Source: Dugong dugon (lineage: Eukaryota; Chordata; Mammalia; Sirenia; Dugongidae). Taken from it: DNA of 64,000 nt. The notes beneath the pieces were generated by a model, which made no database searches, was not told where the DNA came from, and was given only the letters and a program-made list of their open reading frames with translations. Each line of letters opens with the position of its first letter. Within the stretch, counting starts at the first letter, position 1. Shown in pieces: positions 33,443 through 44,929 of this stretch. Location: contig CM057464.1 in NCBI GenBank assembly GCA_030035585.1, forward strand, positions 29,281,465 through 29,345,464. The letters are read 5' to 3'. The position numbers and the translations under genes are program-made.

Positions 33443-35330
33443 TTGGTAGTTATTTTTCTCATTTATTTATTTATTGTAGATTTGTTTGTTTTGTCCCTTT
33501 TTTAAAAAAAAAAATTTGACTGTGTCTGAGCAGACAGACTGTGTGGTTTTTGTTGTTTGCTCATCTGTGGGCACAATACTTCTTCAATTGGCAGGGTCAG
33601 TCTCTCAGATATGGTACGGCAGGGCATGTCTTGCTGAAGAGGCGTTACTGGGATGAGTTGTTTGTGGCACTTACTGCAGCCACCAGAGTGGGTCAGTAAT
33701 CAGCACAGGGCAGGTTGTAGTGGGCCATTCCTGTGCTTCTTGGTGGTGTGATGTCAAGCGCACAGTGCAGGAGTCAGGATGCAGCGGGGAGATTGTTATG
33801 TGTGGAGCTAAGATGGATATGGGAGAGAGGAGAGAGGAACAGGAGCCAAAAGCATACAAAGAAACAAAAAAGAATGCTAGGGGAGCTTGCCTTTGGAGTG
33901 GAGAGATGAGAGACTATGAAATGGAGAAAAACCAAAAGGGGAGGAGGAAGAAAAGAAAAGAATGAATAAATTAGAATCAGAAGAGTTAAAGAACCACAAA
34001 GTCCCCAGGTATCCCACCAGTACAGCTATGAGGTCTGGGGAAGTTGCTCTCAGCTGTTGCAATACAGCCTGGTTAGAGGGCGTAGAGGTATACAATGCCA
34101 GGTATTCAGGGAACAGAAAGAGAAGGAAGATATAGAGAGACGAGAAACTGAGCAATGAAGAAAGACAAAAAGGGAAAAAGAGGAAAAGAAAACAAACAAA
34201 AGAACAGCAACAACAACAACAAAAATAAACAAACAAGAGAGACCCGCAAAGAAACAGGGGAAAAAAAAAAAAATAAGAAGAAATGCCCTCAGGGATCCCT
34301 CTGCACGTCTGTGGAAGCCGAAGGCCCTGCCACGCAGCTCAGCCTGGCCAGAAAGGGCTCCCAACTGAAGAAAAGGAAAAGAAAAAGAATTCAAAACAAA
34401 CAAATGAACAAATGCCCCGGGATCCCACCAGCGTGGCAGCCCAAACTGGGAAGCAGCTCTACACTTGAATGGAGCTCCACAGTTCCTCAGAAAGAAGCAA
34501 AGATGGCACACAGAGCCAGGTACTTGAGCGAAGGGAGGGGAAGGTGGCGAGAGGCAAATAAGAAATCAAAAGAAGCAGAAAAAAAAAAAAGCAACACTAG
34601 CAGCCAACTAATGGCACTCAGAGAGCCAGCTAGTGCGGGCTGGTGTTTCTGGACAAGAGTTTGTGTCTGTGGGAAGCAGAAGGGGCCGAGTGTGGGTGAA
34701 GAATAGTATAGAGTGGGAAAGCATATATCACAAATTACCTTTGCTCTGTAGTCCCTCAGGAAGAAGCAAAGATGGCACACGGAGCGAGGTACTCCAGCGA
34801 AAGGAGGGGGAGGTGGGGAGAGGCAAGGAAGAAATAAAAAGAAGCAGAAAGGAAGCAACACCAGCAGCCAACAAATGGAACTCTACACACCGTTCGGGTG
34901 TGTAGATTCCAAGCAGCTGCTGTTTCCTGGTCAAGAGACTGTGGCCGTGGGAAGCAAAGGAGGCCACGTTGGGGTGAAGAAGGGTTTGGGGTGGGAAAGC
35001 ATATATCGCAAATTACCGGTTGTTTAGTCTCCTGCTGGAAGCTCCATGAGGCTGCTTTGTTGTACCCACTGTTTGCTGGTCTCCGATAGGAATCCAAGAT
35101 GGCAGATCTGTGCTGCGTTAACTGGTTGGGGACCTCTGCATGAATCTCTCCTCACTCTCCATTCTCTGTCAGTTTTCTCACTCCATTTGGTGCTTGGCTG
35201 GGTTCTTTATCTCTTCATTTGATGTTTTAGGGTTTCAGGATTGTTGTATTCTCCATTCGGCTTAGTTTTTCGGATCTTTGCTGTGGAGGGACAGCGTGGT
35301 GCTTCTGCCTAGAGGTCCATTTTGCCGGAA
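33443..35330 (-). promoter_or_regulatory. L1 type A 5' UTR, two monomers
   Basis: Parallel to 19582-22175 but about 0.7 kb shorter. It has only two monomer anchors (near 34483 and 34752, ~270 apart). Purine-rich as read on the plus strand. The open frames here (up to 183 codons) arise from low-complexity purine-rich DNA and are not genes. Confidence 0.8.
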
Positions 35331-35429
35331 TTCTGGAAATTTTTTTTTTTTTGTATGTTTGATGTTACTTTGGTTTGTCAATATTTCTATAAATAATTAC
35401 CTTCTGAGTACTTACAAGGAGGTCTTGCA
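35331..35429. other. Spacer with T-run
   Basis: Short AT-rich flank of the L1 5' end, including a T13 run. Nothing else seen. Confidence 0.5.
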
Positions 35430-35630
35430 GTAGGAGCCAGACTGCCCTGAGTCAGTCTGGCTCTACCAGGTAATCTTGGGTAGGTCGCTTAATATTTCTG
35501 AGCCTCAGTTTACTCGTTTGAATAACAGAGGTTACATTTACCTCTTGGAGTCATGATGATAGTTAGAGACTATGTATACAAAGTACCTACTGTTGTGATT
35601 AGCACATAGAGATACACAATAAACAGAGGA
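35430..35630 (+). mobile_element. MIR SINE (sense)
   Basis: Recognisable MIR core and tail: 'gggtaggtcgcttaatattt', 'ctgagcctcagtttactcg', and 'gtgattagcacatagaga'. Old mammal-wide repeat. Confidence 0.8.
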
Positions 35631-36590
35631 GAACAATGACAATGAAATGATATTATTAGATCAGGCTGTCTGTGACTGTCTATTTTTTTAAGTTTATGAA
35701 CTTTTTTAGTGACATGCGCTCTCCCCACAAAGCATCTCAGGTCATATGTGTCAGAGGTGCCTTAGTAACAAGGTCACATGATGAGCTTTCTGTTTTGTGG
35801 CATGTGGCATGCCCATGGCTTCTGAATGGCAGTATTGTGGCAGCCACTCAGGATTTATGCAGTGGCACTCTTGTGAGTACTTCTACTCCTAGGCTCTGGT
35901 TTAGCTGTTAGAGGACATGAGCCCATGTCTGAGAGAAGGTACAAAAACACCCTGTCACTCACCTAACTTGCATGTGGTGTGTCCACACATTAAGGGAGAA
36001 GTCAAGCAGCCTGTAGCCATGTGTGTCAGCTCTGTGGATGACTGCCTCCCTTACAGTGGGAGTTCAGGGCTGAGGAAGAGGAGTCTGTCTCACCCTTCAC
36101 TGAAGTTGAGTCATTTGGTTACATTAATTTGCTCACTCAAATTCAGAGCCTCTGTGGGCTTTGGAAATTTTTGCTCTTCACTTAAAAAAAAAAAAGTGAA
36201 TTCCAGATAAATTGAAAGTTCCTAGCAGACGTGAAACAGGTTCACTTCTAAGTAATACAACACTGCTGGCAGGAGAATACATATTCCTTCACCAGTTTAG
36301 GCTCTTCGCAAATGGTTTGAGCATTTGGGAAGGCAATATATTAAAATACTTAAAAAATACTGAAACCAGGGTAAAAATCAAATAGGCCATGTAGGTATAA
36401 CATAAAAGTTCTGATGAGACTTGCACCTTAGTGGAATTATAATATTTTATATTTATAAGAAATTTAGACATTAAACATGCACCAGACAATGTTTGGGAAC
36501 AGTATTGAGCAGTTAGGAAGTGCAGTGTGTGTGATAGCACCGGTTATTTTTTAATCTAAGCCCGCCGGAGTAGAGGTCTTTTTATACAGT
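35631..36590. other. Unique DNA, no feature
   Basis: About 1 kb of complex sequence. The open frames (79 and 97 codons, + strand at 35672-36210) show no domain and no splice or conservation signal that I can see. Confidence 0.5.
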
Positions 36591-36840
36591 TAGTATCCCT
36601 TTTGTTTATTTTTAAATTATATTTATAGTTGAATAAGTAAAACATTCATAATTCAATATTCACAAAGTATAAAAGCTATACAGTGAAAAGTTTCCCTCAC
36701 AGGCCCTTTCTCCAGCCTCCCAGTTGGACATTGTCAAAGCACTCTTCATAGAAGCTGTACCAAGTTACACTACCACCAGCAAAGTACGAAAGTTTCTACT
36801 TCTCACCATCATTGCCAAATTTATATTACTCCTTGGCTGG
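36591..36840 (-). mobile_element. Possible ancient L1 3' UTR fragment
   Basis: 'atacagtgaaaagtttccct' and 'gccctttctccagcctccca' resemble antisense old L1 3' UTRs. Weak and unplaced. Confidence 0.4.
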
Positions 36841-36961
36841 CCAGCGTAGAATTCTGCCTGTCTTCATCAATAGCAACTCACCACCCAATCCCTACCCATC
36901 CAATTTTACCCAGGTCTCCTCTCCAGAAGTCCTATGCTTTTCCAGATATTTTCACACCTTT

Positions 36962-37184
36962 AGGATATTTTTAGGAGTCCTGGTGATGCAATGGTTAAGC
37001 AATTGGCTGTTAACTGAGCAGTTTGAACCCACCAGCAGCTCAGCGGGATAAAAGACCTGGTGATCTGCTCCTGTAAAAACTACAGTATAGGAAACCTTAT
37101 GGGGCAGTTCTACTCTGTCATACAGGGTTGCTATGAGTCAGAATCCACTTGACAGCACACAACAGCAACAACAGGATATTTTTA
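36962..37184 (+). mobile_element. AfroSINE (sense) with target duplication
   Basis: AfroSINE at 36974-37172 flanked by perfect 12-bp 'aggatattttta' (36962-36973, 37173-37184). Body 'agacctggtgatctgctcct' variant; the tail ends in (CAA)n. Confidence 0.95.
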
Positions 37185-37244
37185 CTCAGTAAAAAAGGCA
37201 TGGTTTTTGAAATCAGAGCTAATTTTAAATTCTAAACAGAATTT

Positions 37245-37480
37245 AAGAATCTAGACTCTGGAAGCAGACTGCCTGTGTTTGAATTCATTCTCCACCACTT
37301 ACTAGCTGTGTGGGCTTGGGAGAGTTATCAAATCACTCTGAATCTGTTTCCTCATTAAAATTAAAATGAGGAAACTAACTTTCCTTGCCGACATGTTATT
37401 AGGAATAAATGAGATAATGTATATGAAGTGTCTAGAACTTGGAAAATGCATAAAAGATATTTACTAATGTTGTTAGTTCT
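37245..37480 (+). mobile_element. MIR SINE (sense)
   Basis: 'agactctggaagcagactgc', 'ttactagctgtgtgggcttg', 'aatgagataatgtatatgaa' follow the MIR consensus order. Confidence 0.85.
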
Positions 37481-37544
37481 ATTATTAATGCACTCTGTTT
37501 TTTGTACCACTCAGTAGAATATATGCTATGTATAAATGCTGTTT

Positions 37545-37582
37545 TTTTGTTAGTTGCCAACAAGTCGAATCTGACTTAGTCT
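37545..37582 (-). mobile_element. AfroSINE/RTE 3' tail remnant
   Basis: 'gttagttgccaacaagtcg' followed by 'aatctgactta' is only the antisense tail shared by AfroSINE and RTE. Too short to assign to either. Confidence 0.5.
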
Positions 37583-37885
37583 AAATGTTAATGGCAACAG
37601 ATGAGGTTCACATTTTATAGGAAAACTTTTATCCTTGAATACAGATGGCTGTATGTTAAAATAAAATCAGAGCAGTAGAGAAAACAAACAAATAAATGAA
37701 CACTGACTGTAGGGTCACTTTTGTTTGCTGTGAAAAGGACCAAAAGATAAACCTGTTGATCAAGCAGAGCTAAGTTTATTAGACTTAACTGCAACAAGGG
37801 AGGATGCTACCTTGGCTGTGTCTTAGTAGTCTCTCAGTAGAAACAATCCACAAGAGGATATTTATAGAGATTTTAAACCTTGGGG
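37583..37885. other. Unique DNA, possible old LTR
   Basis: 'gctaagtttattagactta' and 'tgcaacaagggaggatgc' resemble a decayed LTR in antisense, but no ends or duplications are visible. No gene. Confidence 0.35.
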
Positions 37886-38121
37886 TGAGTGATTTTATGA
37901 TGCATTGGTGGTGCAGTGGTTAAGTGCTTGGCTGCTAACAGAAAGGTCGGTGGTTCAAACTCATCAGCTGCTGCACAGGAGAAAGATGTTACAGTCAGCT
38001 TCTGTAAAGATTTACAGATTTGGAAACCCTGTGGGGCAGTTCTACTCTGTTCTATAGGGTTGCTATGAGTTGGAATTGACTTCACAACAATGCGGTTTTT
38101 TGTTCATTTTGAGTGATTTTA
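37886..38121 (+). mobile_element. AfroSINE (sense) with target duplication
   Basis: AfroSINE at 37898-38109 flanked by perfect 'tgagtgatttta' (37886-37897, 38110-38121). Full head with box-A-like 'tggtgcagtggttaag' and box-B-like 'ggtggttcaaactc'. Confidence 0.95.
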
Positions 38122-38697
38122 AAGTGAATTTTACAAGGCAGTTAGGCAGTTGGAATTGAACAGAGTTTATGTCATAATGGCTTTGGATTGGTGGGCATAC
38201 TGAGGTGAGGGTCTTGAAGCAAGCACTGATATGTGAGCTATTCGTTTTGATGTTAGAGTTAGTCTTATCATCCAGGAGCAAGTATTTCCTAGAGCAAGTG
38301 CCTAAAGTTAATTTCACCTCTTTGTCGTTATTGTTTAGCACAGAAAAAGGAAAGCATGTTTGGTCTCATAATTGTTTCACACAGAGATAGGAAGCAATTT
38401 TGTTTTGTCTCAGAATTGTTTAGCACCAGGAGAGTATGTTGGTTTCAGTTTTTGATCCCGACTATACTAGAAGTAATACATGCAACTTTGGACAAGACAC
38501 TCAATATGCCAGTGAAACTTGTTCCCTGCTCAATGCCTGAAAAGTCTGGTGGAAGCTCTCCCTCAGAGGATGATGGAGGTTTATAACAGGGAGGCCAAAT
38601 GTGGAACATTCTTGGCCCTAGAATAATTGAGAAGCATAGTCAAGGACACAAAACTTGAGTGGAAATCCAGAAATAGTGCTGATCATTAAACTGGGAT
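38122..38697. other. Unique DNA, no feature
   Basis: Complex sequence. It contains three variants of 'cataattgttt(c/a)' (about 38365, 38412 and loosely 38330), which may be decayed LTR sequence. No gene recognised. Confidence 0.4.
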
Positions 38698-40385
38698 TTT
38701 TTTTTCAGTGTTTAAAATTTTTTAATTTATTTTGTTGTCGTTAAAATTATACATCGCAAAACATCCACCAATTCAACCATTTCTATGTGTACAATTTAGT
38801 GACATTGATTACATTCTTCCAGTTGTGCAACTGTTTGCACCCTCCTTTTCTGAGTTGTTCCTCCCTGAGGTTCCTATCTAATCTTTTGAGTTGCCGTTGT
38901 CAATTTGATCCCATTATGCTCTTCTTAAAAGAGCATAATACTCAGGGCTGATATTTTTTACTAGTTAAGTTAAACTATTGTTTGGTTTTCAAAAGACTTG
39001 AAGGGATATTTTTGGTTTAAGGTTAAAAGATTATCTCAGGGAAATAGTTTCAGGGTTCATCCAACCTTCATGGCTCTACGAAGTCTGGAGTCCAAGAGAA
39101 TTTAAAATTCTGTTCTTTATTTTCTCCCTTTTGATCAGATTTCTTCTATGGAATCTTCGATCAAAATGTTCAGTAATGGTAGCCTGGCACCATCCAGTTC
39201 TTCTGGCCTCATGGCAAAAGAGGCAGTTGTTCATGGAGGCGATTAGCCACATACTTCATATCCTTCTCTTATTCCTGGCTGTCTTTCTTTCTTTGTTGTT
39301 CTAGGAGAAAAGAGACCAATTGTTGTGCCTTGGAAGGCTGCTTGCATGCTTTTAAGACCCCAGACACTACACAATGAACTAGGAGGTAGAACAGAGACAC
39401 TAAACATGTTATTAGACCTATTACCTGGGATGTCCCATGAAACTATGGCTCTAAACCTCCAAACCAAGAAATAAGAAACCAAATCCCAGGAGGTTTTTTG
39501 TTGTACATAAGCAGCCTCAGCAGCTACTCTTTTTTTTTTTTTTTTCGTTGTTGTATACATGTATATCTATCACACAACTTTTGCCATTTCAACTTTTTTT
39601 ACAGGTGTAAAACTTATGGACAGCAATTACAATAATCAGCTGTGCACTGCTACCCTAAATCAATGCTATTTTTCCATTAAGATAATTCCTCCTTTCTCCC
39701 TCCCTCCTGCCCCTAGTAGCCACTAATAAACTTTGGTCTCTAAACATTTGCCTTTTCTTGTCTTTTTATATAAGTGAGGTCATACAATATTTGTCCTTTT
39801 GTTACTGACTTATTTCACTCAGTATAATGTCTTCCATCCTATCCATATGGTAGCATGTATCAAGACTTCATTTCTCCCGGTGACTGAGTAGCATTCCATT
39901 GTGTTTATGTACCACATTTTGTTTATCCATTCGTTTGTAGTTGGACATTTAGGTTGCTTCCACCTTTTGGTTATTGTGAATAGTGCTGCAATGAGCATTG
40001 GTGTACAAATCTCTGTTTGAGCCTTTTGGGTACATACCTAGGAGTGGAATTGCTGGGTCATATGGTAGTTCTATTTTTAGTGTTTTGAAGAACCGCCACA
40101 CTGTTTTCCACAATGGCTGTACCATTTTGCATTTCCACCAGCAATGAATAAGGGTTCCAATTTCCCTACATCCTCACCAAGGTTTATTTTTTTATTTTTT
40201 ATCTTAGCATTCTAGTGGGAGTGAAATTGTATCTCACTGTGGTTTTGATTTACATCTCTCTAATGGCTGATGATGTTGAGCATCTTTTATGTGTTTGGTG
40301 GCCATTTGAACGCCCTCTTTGATGAAATGTCTATTCCAGTCCTTTGCCCATTTTATGATTGGGTTATTTGTCTTTTTGTTGTTAA
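38698..40385 (-). mobile_element. L1 (type C), 5'-truncated, antisense
   Basis: 3' UTR 38698-39790, then the ORF2 C-terminal complement ('ttatttcactcagtataat', 'attccattgtgtttatgta', 'ggagtggaattgctgggtca') to an abrupt end near 'gtctttttgttgttaag'. The 3' UTR is unlike types A and B except for 'gcttttaagaccccagacac', which all three share. No reading frame survives. A perfect 11-bp inverted repeat lies at 38913-38939. Confidence 0.85.
38913..38939. repeat. Perfect 11-bp hairpin in L1 3' UTR
   Basis: Arms ATTATGCTCTT and AAGAGCATAAT around a 5-nt loop. The sense sister copy near 41063-41086 keeps only part of the pairing. Confidence 0.85.
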
Positions 40386-40762
40386 GTATAGCATGGTATT
40401 TAATGACAAAACTTTAGATGCATTCCAATTAAATCCAGGAGCATGATAAGTATTTCTGCTATAATATGCTACCGTAAGACTGTTACTAAATCTACATTAA
40501 TTCTTTAACTCAGAATAACTAGACAAATAGACCAGTTGGAGAACTATCAAACAGAAAAAAAAGCTTACATAATCATCTCAATAAATGATTCTGAGTTATT
40601 TGACTTTCCACAATGCAAAATAAAATAAAATCAGGCCCTATTTTACAACCATGCATTAAATAAATATTAAATGATTAAAGTCCTAAATACACATAGAATA
40701 ATATACTTTAAAGTCCTAAATATTCAAAATGTTAGTATAAAATATAGTAAAATATATTAGTG
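40386..40762. other. AT-rich unique DNA
   Basis: Contains 'aaagtcctaaata' at about 40678 and 40711, a word repeated at about 41474 beyond the next L1. No gene. Confidence 0.5.
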
Positions 40763-41315
40763 ACAAGATAGCATCCTCTGCCATGAAGCTAGAAGAACAG
40801 GATGGTGCCTGGCTACCATTACAGAACATTTTGATCAAAGATTCTATAGAAGAATCCTGATCAAAAAGGGGGAAATGTGAAACAGAACTTAAAATTCTAA
40901 TAGATCCAGACTTTTTGGAGCCATTGAGGCTGGATGACTCCATGAAACTAATGCCCTGAGGAAATCTTTAAACCTTAAACCTTATACTGAAACTATCCCC
41001 TGAAGTCATCTTTAAACCAAAGAATAGTTTAACTTAACTACAAAAGAATGCCTGCCTTGAGCATTGTGTTCTTTTAAAGAATTATCTATATGTGATCAAA
41101 TTGACCACAACAACTCAAAAGGTTAAATGAGAAGTTTAGGAGGCAGTGAGTTTGTATCAATGATGGTTATGCAGTTTGGAAAAGGATATTGAGAAAGGTA
41201 GCACAACTGGAAGAATGTCACCAATGTCACTGGTTATAGAAATTGTTGAATTGGTGTATGTTTCTATGCATACCTTCACCCTCCCCAAAAAAAAGTTAAA
41301 AAGAAAGAAAAAAAT
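40763..41315 (+). mobile_element. L1 (type C) 3' UTR, sense
   Basis: Reverse-complement counterpart of 38700-39230: 'ggtgcctggctaccattaca', 'attttgatcaaagattc', 'tgatcaaattgaccacaaca', ending in an A-rich tail near 41285-41315. Strongly 5'-truncated and facing the previous copy. Confidence 0.85.
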
Positions 41316-41575
41316 CAATAAGTGTACAATAAATAATTTCTATATATTAAATAATAAATATTAAAAAATATCAATACTTTAATGTAAAATATATTAATAG
41401 ATAATATTTAATAGTTATATATAATTAATATATATACTTTTATATAAATTTATACATTTAATAATATATATGAAAGTCCTAAATATATGTTAACTACTTT
41501 AATATACATCAAAATCTTAAACAAAAATGTAAAATAAAATATATTAAATATATTTATGACCACAGCATAGAAAAG
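41316..41575. repeat. AT-rich low-complexity DNA
   Basis: Nearly pure A/T with TATATTAA-like words. No feature beyond composition. Confidence 0.8.
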
Positions 41576-42775
41576 ATTTTTAATGCAGATATATCAAGAA
41601 GCTATAAAGAGAGAGCAAAGTTGACATACTTTATGAAGATTAAAAACTTCTGCTAAAAAAAAAATTATACTACAAGGTTAAAAGATGAGCAGCAGACTGG
41701 GAAAAAATAATTGCAACTTACACGACAGATCACTAATTACTAGCCACAAAATATAAATATATTCCACAAATCTGAAAGAAAAAGATAAATAGCTCAATAA
41801 AAATAAGCAAAATATAAGAACGTGTAACCACAGAACAGGTAATTAAAAGAGGCGACAAACATTTAGAAAGACGATTGGCTTCACTAACAATCCAAGAAAG
41901 CAAAAGAAAACAATGAGACTTTATTGCTTACCCAGTTACAGTGGCAAAAATCACAAAGGTACAAAAAAATCAAGTGTTTGGGAAAATGTGGAAAAACCAA
42001 AACTCAATACGATGCTGTGACAGTGTGAACTGGAACAAACACTTTGTAAAGCAATATGGCGATGTGTATTAAAGCTGAAAATGCACATACACTATGATCT
42101 GGCAATTCCATTTCTGGGTAAATGTCCTAGAAAACTCTAAGGTATATACTGTGTGAAGAGAGGTTCATGACAGCTTTTTCTGTACAAGGAAAAAAACATC
42201 AAATTCTCCTCAATGGGGAAATGGATAAATAAAATTTATATTTATAGGATATAATACAAAAGTTAAAATGAACTATATGAATAAATATGCATGATCTCAA
42301 ACAAAATCTAACAATCGAGTAAACCAAAGCAAGTTGTAAAAAGTTGCATGAAATATGATAACGTTTGCATAAATTAAAAAACAACAGGAATGGCTGGTGA
42401 ATTCGAACTGCCAACCTTTTGGTTAGTAGTCAAAGCTTTTAACCACTGTGCCACCAAGGCTCCAGAAATTACCGCACTATACGTATATTTATGTGTATAT
42501 ACAGTGCACATTGGTTACAAATGCACTAAATATTGATTACATCTCAACAAATATGAACAGTGAATGATTCTGAGGATAGACAAGAGGTAAAGGATTGCGG
42601 AGGGGTTCAGAAAAAGAGTTCTATGTTATCTGTAGTATTTTAGAACTTCTACAAAAGCAAAAACCTGAATCAAATATACTAGAATGTTAATATTCCTCTA
42701 GGTGATGGATACACGTGCATTGGTTGTATTAGCCTTGGTAATATTCAGGAAAAAATGTTTCAAAATAAAAATAAA
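41576..42775 (+). mobile_element. Ancient L1 ORF2 3' part (sense)
   Basis: Order matches the end of an old L1: 'gattaaaaacttctgct', 'gagcagcagactgggaaaa', 'tttgggaaaatgtggaaaaa', 'caattccatttctgggta', 'ggggaaatggataaataaa'. Heavily decayed. Interrupted by a short AfroSINE piece at 42392-42466. Confidence 0.7.
42392..42466 (-). mobile_element. AfroSINE head fragment
   Basis: Only the tRNA-like 5' part, antisense ('gaattcgaactgccaacc' to 'ccactgtgccaccaaggctc'). The 3' body is absent, which is unusual for 5'-truncating retroposons and suggests a later deletion. Confidence 0.8.
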
Positions 42776-43611
42776 TTCCGAAAGGAGACATTTACCTATC
42801 ATCACAATTACATATCTCGTTGAGCCTTTTTTAAGTGTCCCCATTTAACTGCCCCACTTCCCATCACAGTTTTCATTGCATGTTACATCTAGGCCTTTTG
42901 AAGCTAGGGGTGCAGTTATTTAGAAACAATAATAGATTTACACATTAAACACTCCTCTGCTGGTTCCCAACCACAATGGCTTCAGCTAATTTCCATTTTT
43001 CATCTTTTTCTCAAGCCTGCTTGTACATCAACTTGCTTTTTATTATCATCGAAAATTACAGCCCATAATTTTAAAAATATGTTTAAAAAGCACATTAGAT
43101 TTTGAAACAGAAACACAAAAGTATTTCTTTACAAAAATGCATATCAAAGGAAGGGTCAAGAGCTTGCTTTGAGTGACTCAAAAAGAAAATATTGCATGAG
43201 TGTTGTGAAAAGGAGAAGGATTGCTCAATGTGGTTGTTCAAATTTCCTTTGAGGCCAAAGAATGACATATCATAAGAGTAAGAAATTTAACAGGGTATGA
43301 AATGGCTTGAAAGTGTGCAGCTGAAGTGAAATAGACCATTGTTGGCTCTTTTTCCCCCCCGAATTTGTAGAAATCCAGAGTCTTAGCAATTATGCCATTC
43401 TCATTCCAAAGGATACACCTGTGCAGTGGTCAGTGTTTCAGAAGAGAAGGGGCTATTCCTCTCTCAAGAGCTAGAACTCCCCTAATCCCAAATAAATAAA
43501 TGATAGTACTCTTTTTTCTCAGTTTCATTCTAATATCTGATCAGTGAATTTCTGAAGGCTGGTTTCTGTCTCTGTCTCATTTTATTTCAACCAATTTTTA
43601 TGCATTGCCTG
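42776..43611. other. Unique DNA, no feature
   Basis: Complex AT-rich sequence without a recognisable repeat or gene. Confidence 0.5.
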
Positions 43612-43803
43612 TGGTGGTGGTTGTTGTTAGGTGCTGTCAAGTTGGTTCTGACTTGTCGTGTACAACAGAATGAAACACTGCCCGGCCCTGCAACATTGTC
43701 ATAATTGTTGTTATGCTTGAGCTCATTGTTGCAGCCACTGTGTCAGTCCATCTCATTGAGGGTCTTCCTCTTTTTCCCTGACCCTCTGTTTTATCAAGCA
43801 TGA
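43612..43803 (-). mobile_element. RTE/BovB-type LINE 3' end (antisense)
   Basis: 'gttgttgttaggtgctgtc' followed by 'gttctgacttg', 'gaatgaaacactgcccgg', 'gagggtcttcctctttttcc'. Same region as 51930-52110. 5'-truncated. Confidence 0.9.
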
Positions 43804-44740
43804 AAGTAAGAACTCTCATTTTCTGCATTTCAGAAATGAAAAGTGTGTATTAATCTTGTGAAAAAGATCGATTTTTGGGATAGTGGTAATGAAGAGCAAG
43901 TGGCCAAACAACAAGCCTTCGAAGTCCTGAATCTTCAACGGTGAAAATACTCTTTTCTGACTTACTGAAATGGTGGCAGAAATAACGTTCCTTTCCTTAA
44001 TGTCTGTTTTATTGGAATCCTTTTGTGCTACAAAGATGGAGAAAGAAGATTTACAGAGTCTCAGCAAATTACTAAGTGTAATCCAGGGACATTTTAGTAT
44101 CATTTACCACTTCATTCTCTTGTAATGATTTATAAATGAAGCCCTCCACCCAGCTGTAAGGAACAAAGAAAATAACGGAACATCAGGGATTATTGCCTGG
44201 GAAAGTACTGCAGAATTTGGCCTTACCCTTTCTCTTTTTTAAGCTCACACTTAACTTTCTCTGATATTTTATAACATGGAAGCTTTAGTTTTGTATTAGG
44301 AAAGGACCTTCAGATCTGTGCCCCAGGGGTTCCATCTGTTTACTTCTTATTCTGTTGAGAGAACAGGGACTCTTATTAAACAAAAGGTATTTCCCCCATC
44401 ACTGACTAGATGAAAATCGAGCCACATGAAAAAACCTACCTAACTGAAAGCAACATTAAGAGTTTGAGATTGCCACTATAATGAGCCGACAGTTATTTAC
44501 ATTCTTGCACAGAGGGAGAAATGTCTACTCAATGCCTGTTAACTTAATAGTAGACAGTGTTCCCTTAACTATTCTAGACCCAGAGACCCCCCTCTCTGTT
44601 GCCATTTGGAGCCTAGAGAAGCCCTGGGTTTGTAAATTATGGAGAGAGAATAGCATCCCACACCCAGACCTGTTCTTCCAGAGAAACTTCATGGTTCCCC
44701 TTTTGCTGTAATATTTCTTTAGGATATATTAAGCTGTTCT
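43804..44740. other. Repeat-poor non-coding DNA
   Basis: No known repeat recognised. The open frames (95 codons minus, 76 codons plus) show no domain. Confidence 0.5.
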
Positions 44741-44929
44741 TGTTGTGTGCCATCGAGTGGATTCTGACTCAGAGACCCTATAAGACAGAGTAGAACTACC
44801 CCATAGGTTTTCCTAGGCTGTAGTCTTTATGGGAGCAGGTCTTTTCTCCCTCAGAGCTGTTGATGGGTTTGAACCTCTGGTCTTTCGATTAGCAGACAAG
44901 TGCTTAAACATTGTGCCCCCAGGGATCCT
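44741..44929 (-). mobile_element. AfroSINE (antisense)
   Basis: Full-length: tail 'gtgccatcgagtggattc' to head 'cattgtgcccccagggatcc'. Moderately diverged. Confidence 0.92.

Larger units (their letters stand above)
27008..35330 (-). mobile_element. Full-length L1 (type A), antisense
   Basis: Complete in structure: 3' UTR 27008-28162, ORF2 28163-31982, ORF1 32401-33442, 5' UTR to 35330 (sense start near 'ttccggcaaaatgg'). The 8.3-kb length is long for an L1 because of the ~1.15-kb 3' UTR and ~1.9-kb 5' UTR. ORFs carry several stops and frameshifts, so it is inactive. It is the best reference in the window for type A order. Confidence 0.93.

Noticed and set aside
34155..34706. A 183-codon plus-strand open frame
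   Set aside because: Low-complexity Lys/Asn/Gln-rich product opposite an L1 5' UTR, not conserved in the parallel region at 20.1-20.7 kb.
35672..36210. Two adjacent plus-strand frames (79 and 97 codons) as exons
   Set aside because: No recognisable protein family and no convincing splice sites; I could not test conservation.
37583..38690. An old endogenous retroviral LTR around the AfroSINE at 37.9 kb
   Set aside because: Some words look LTR-like, but no ends, polyadenylation signal or duplications could be defined.
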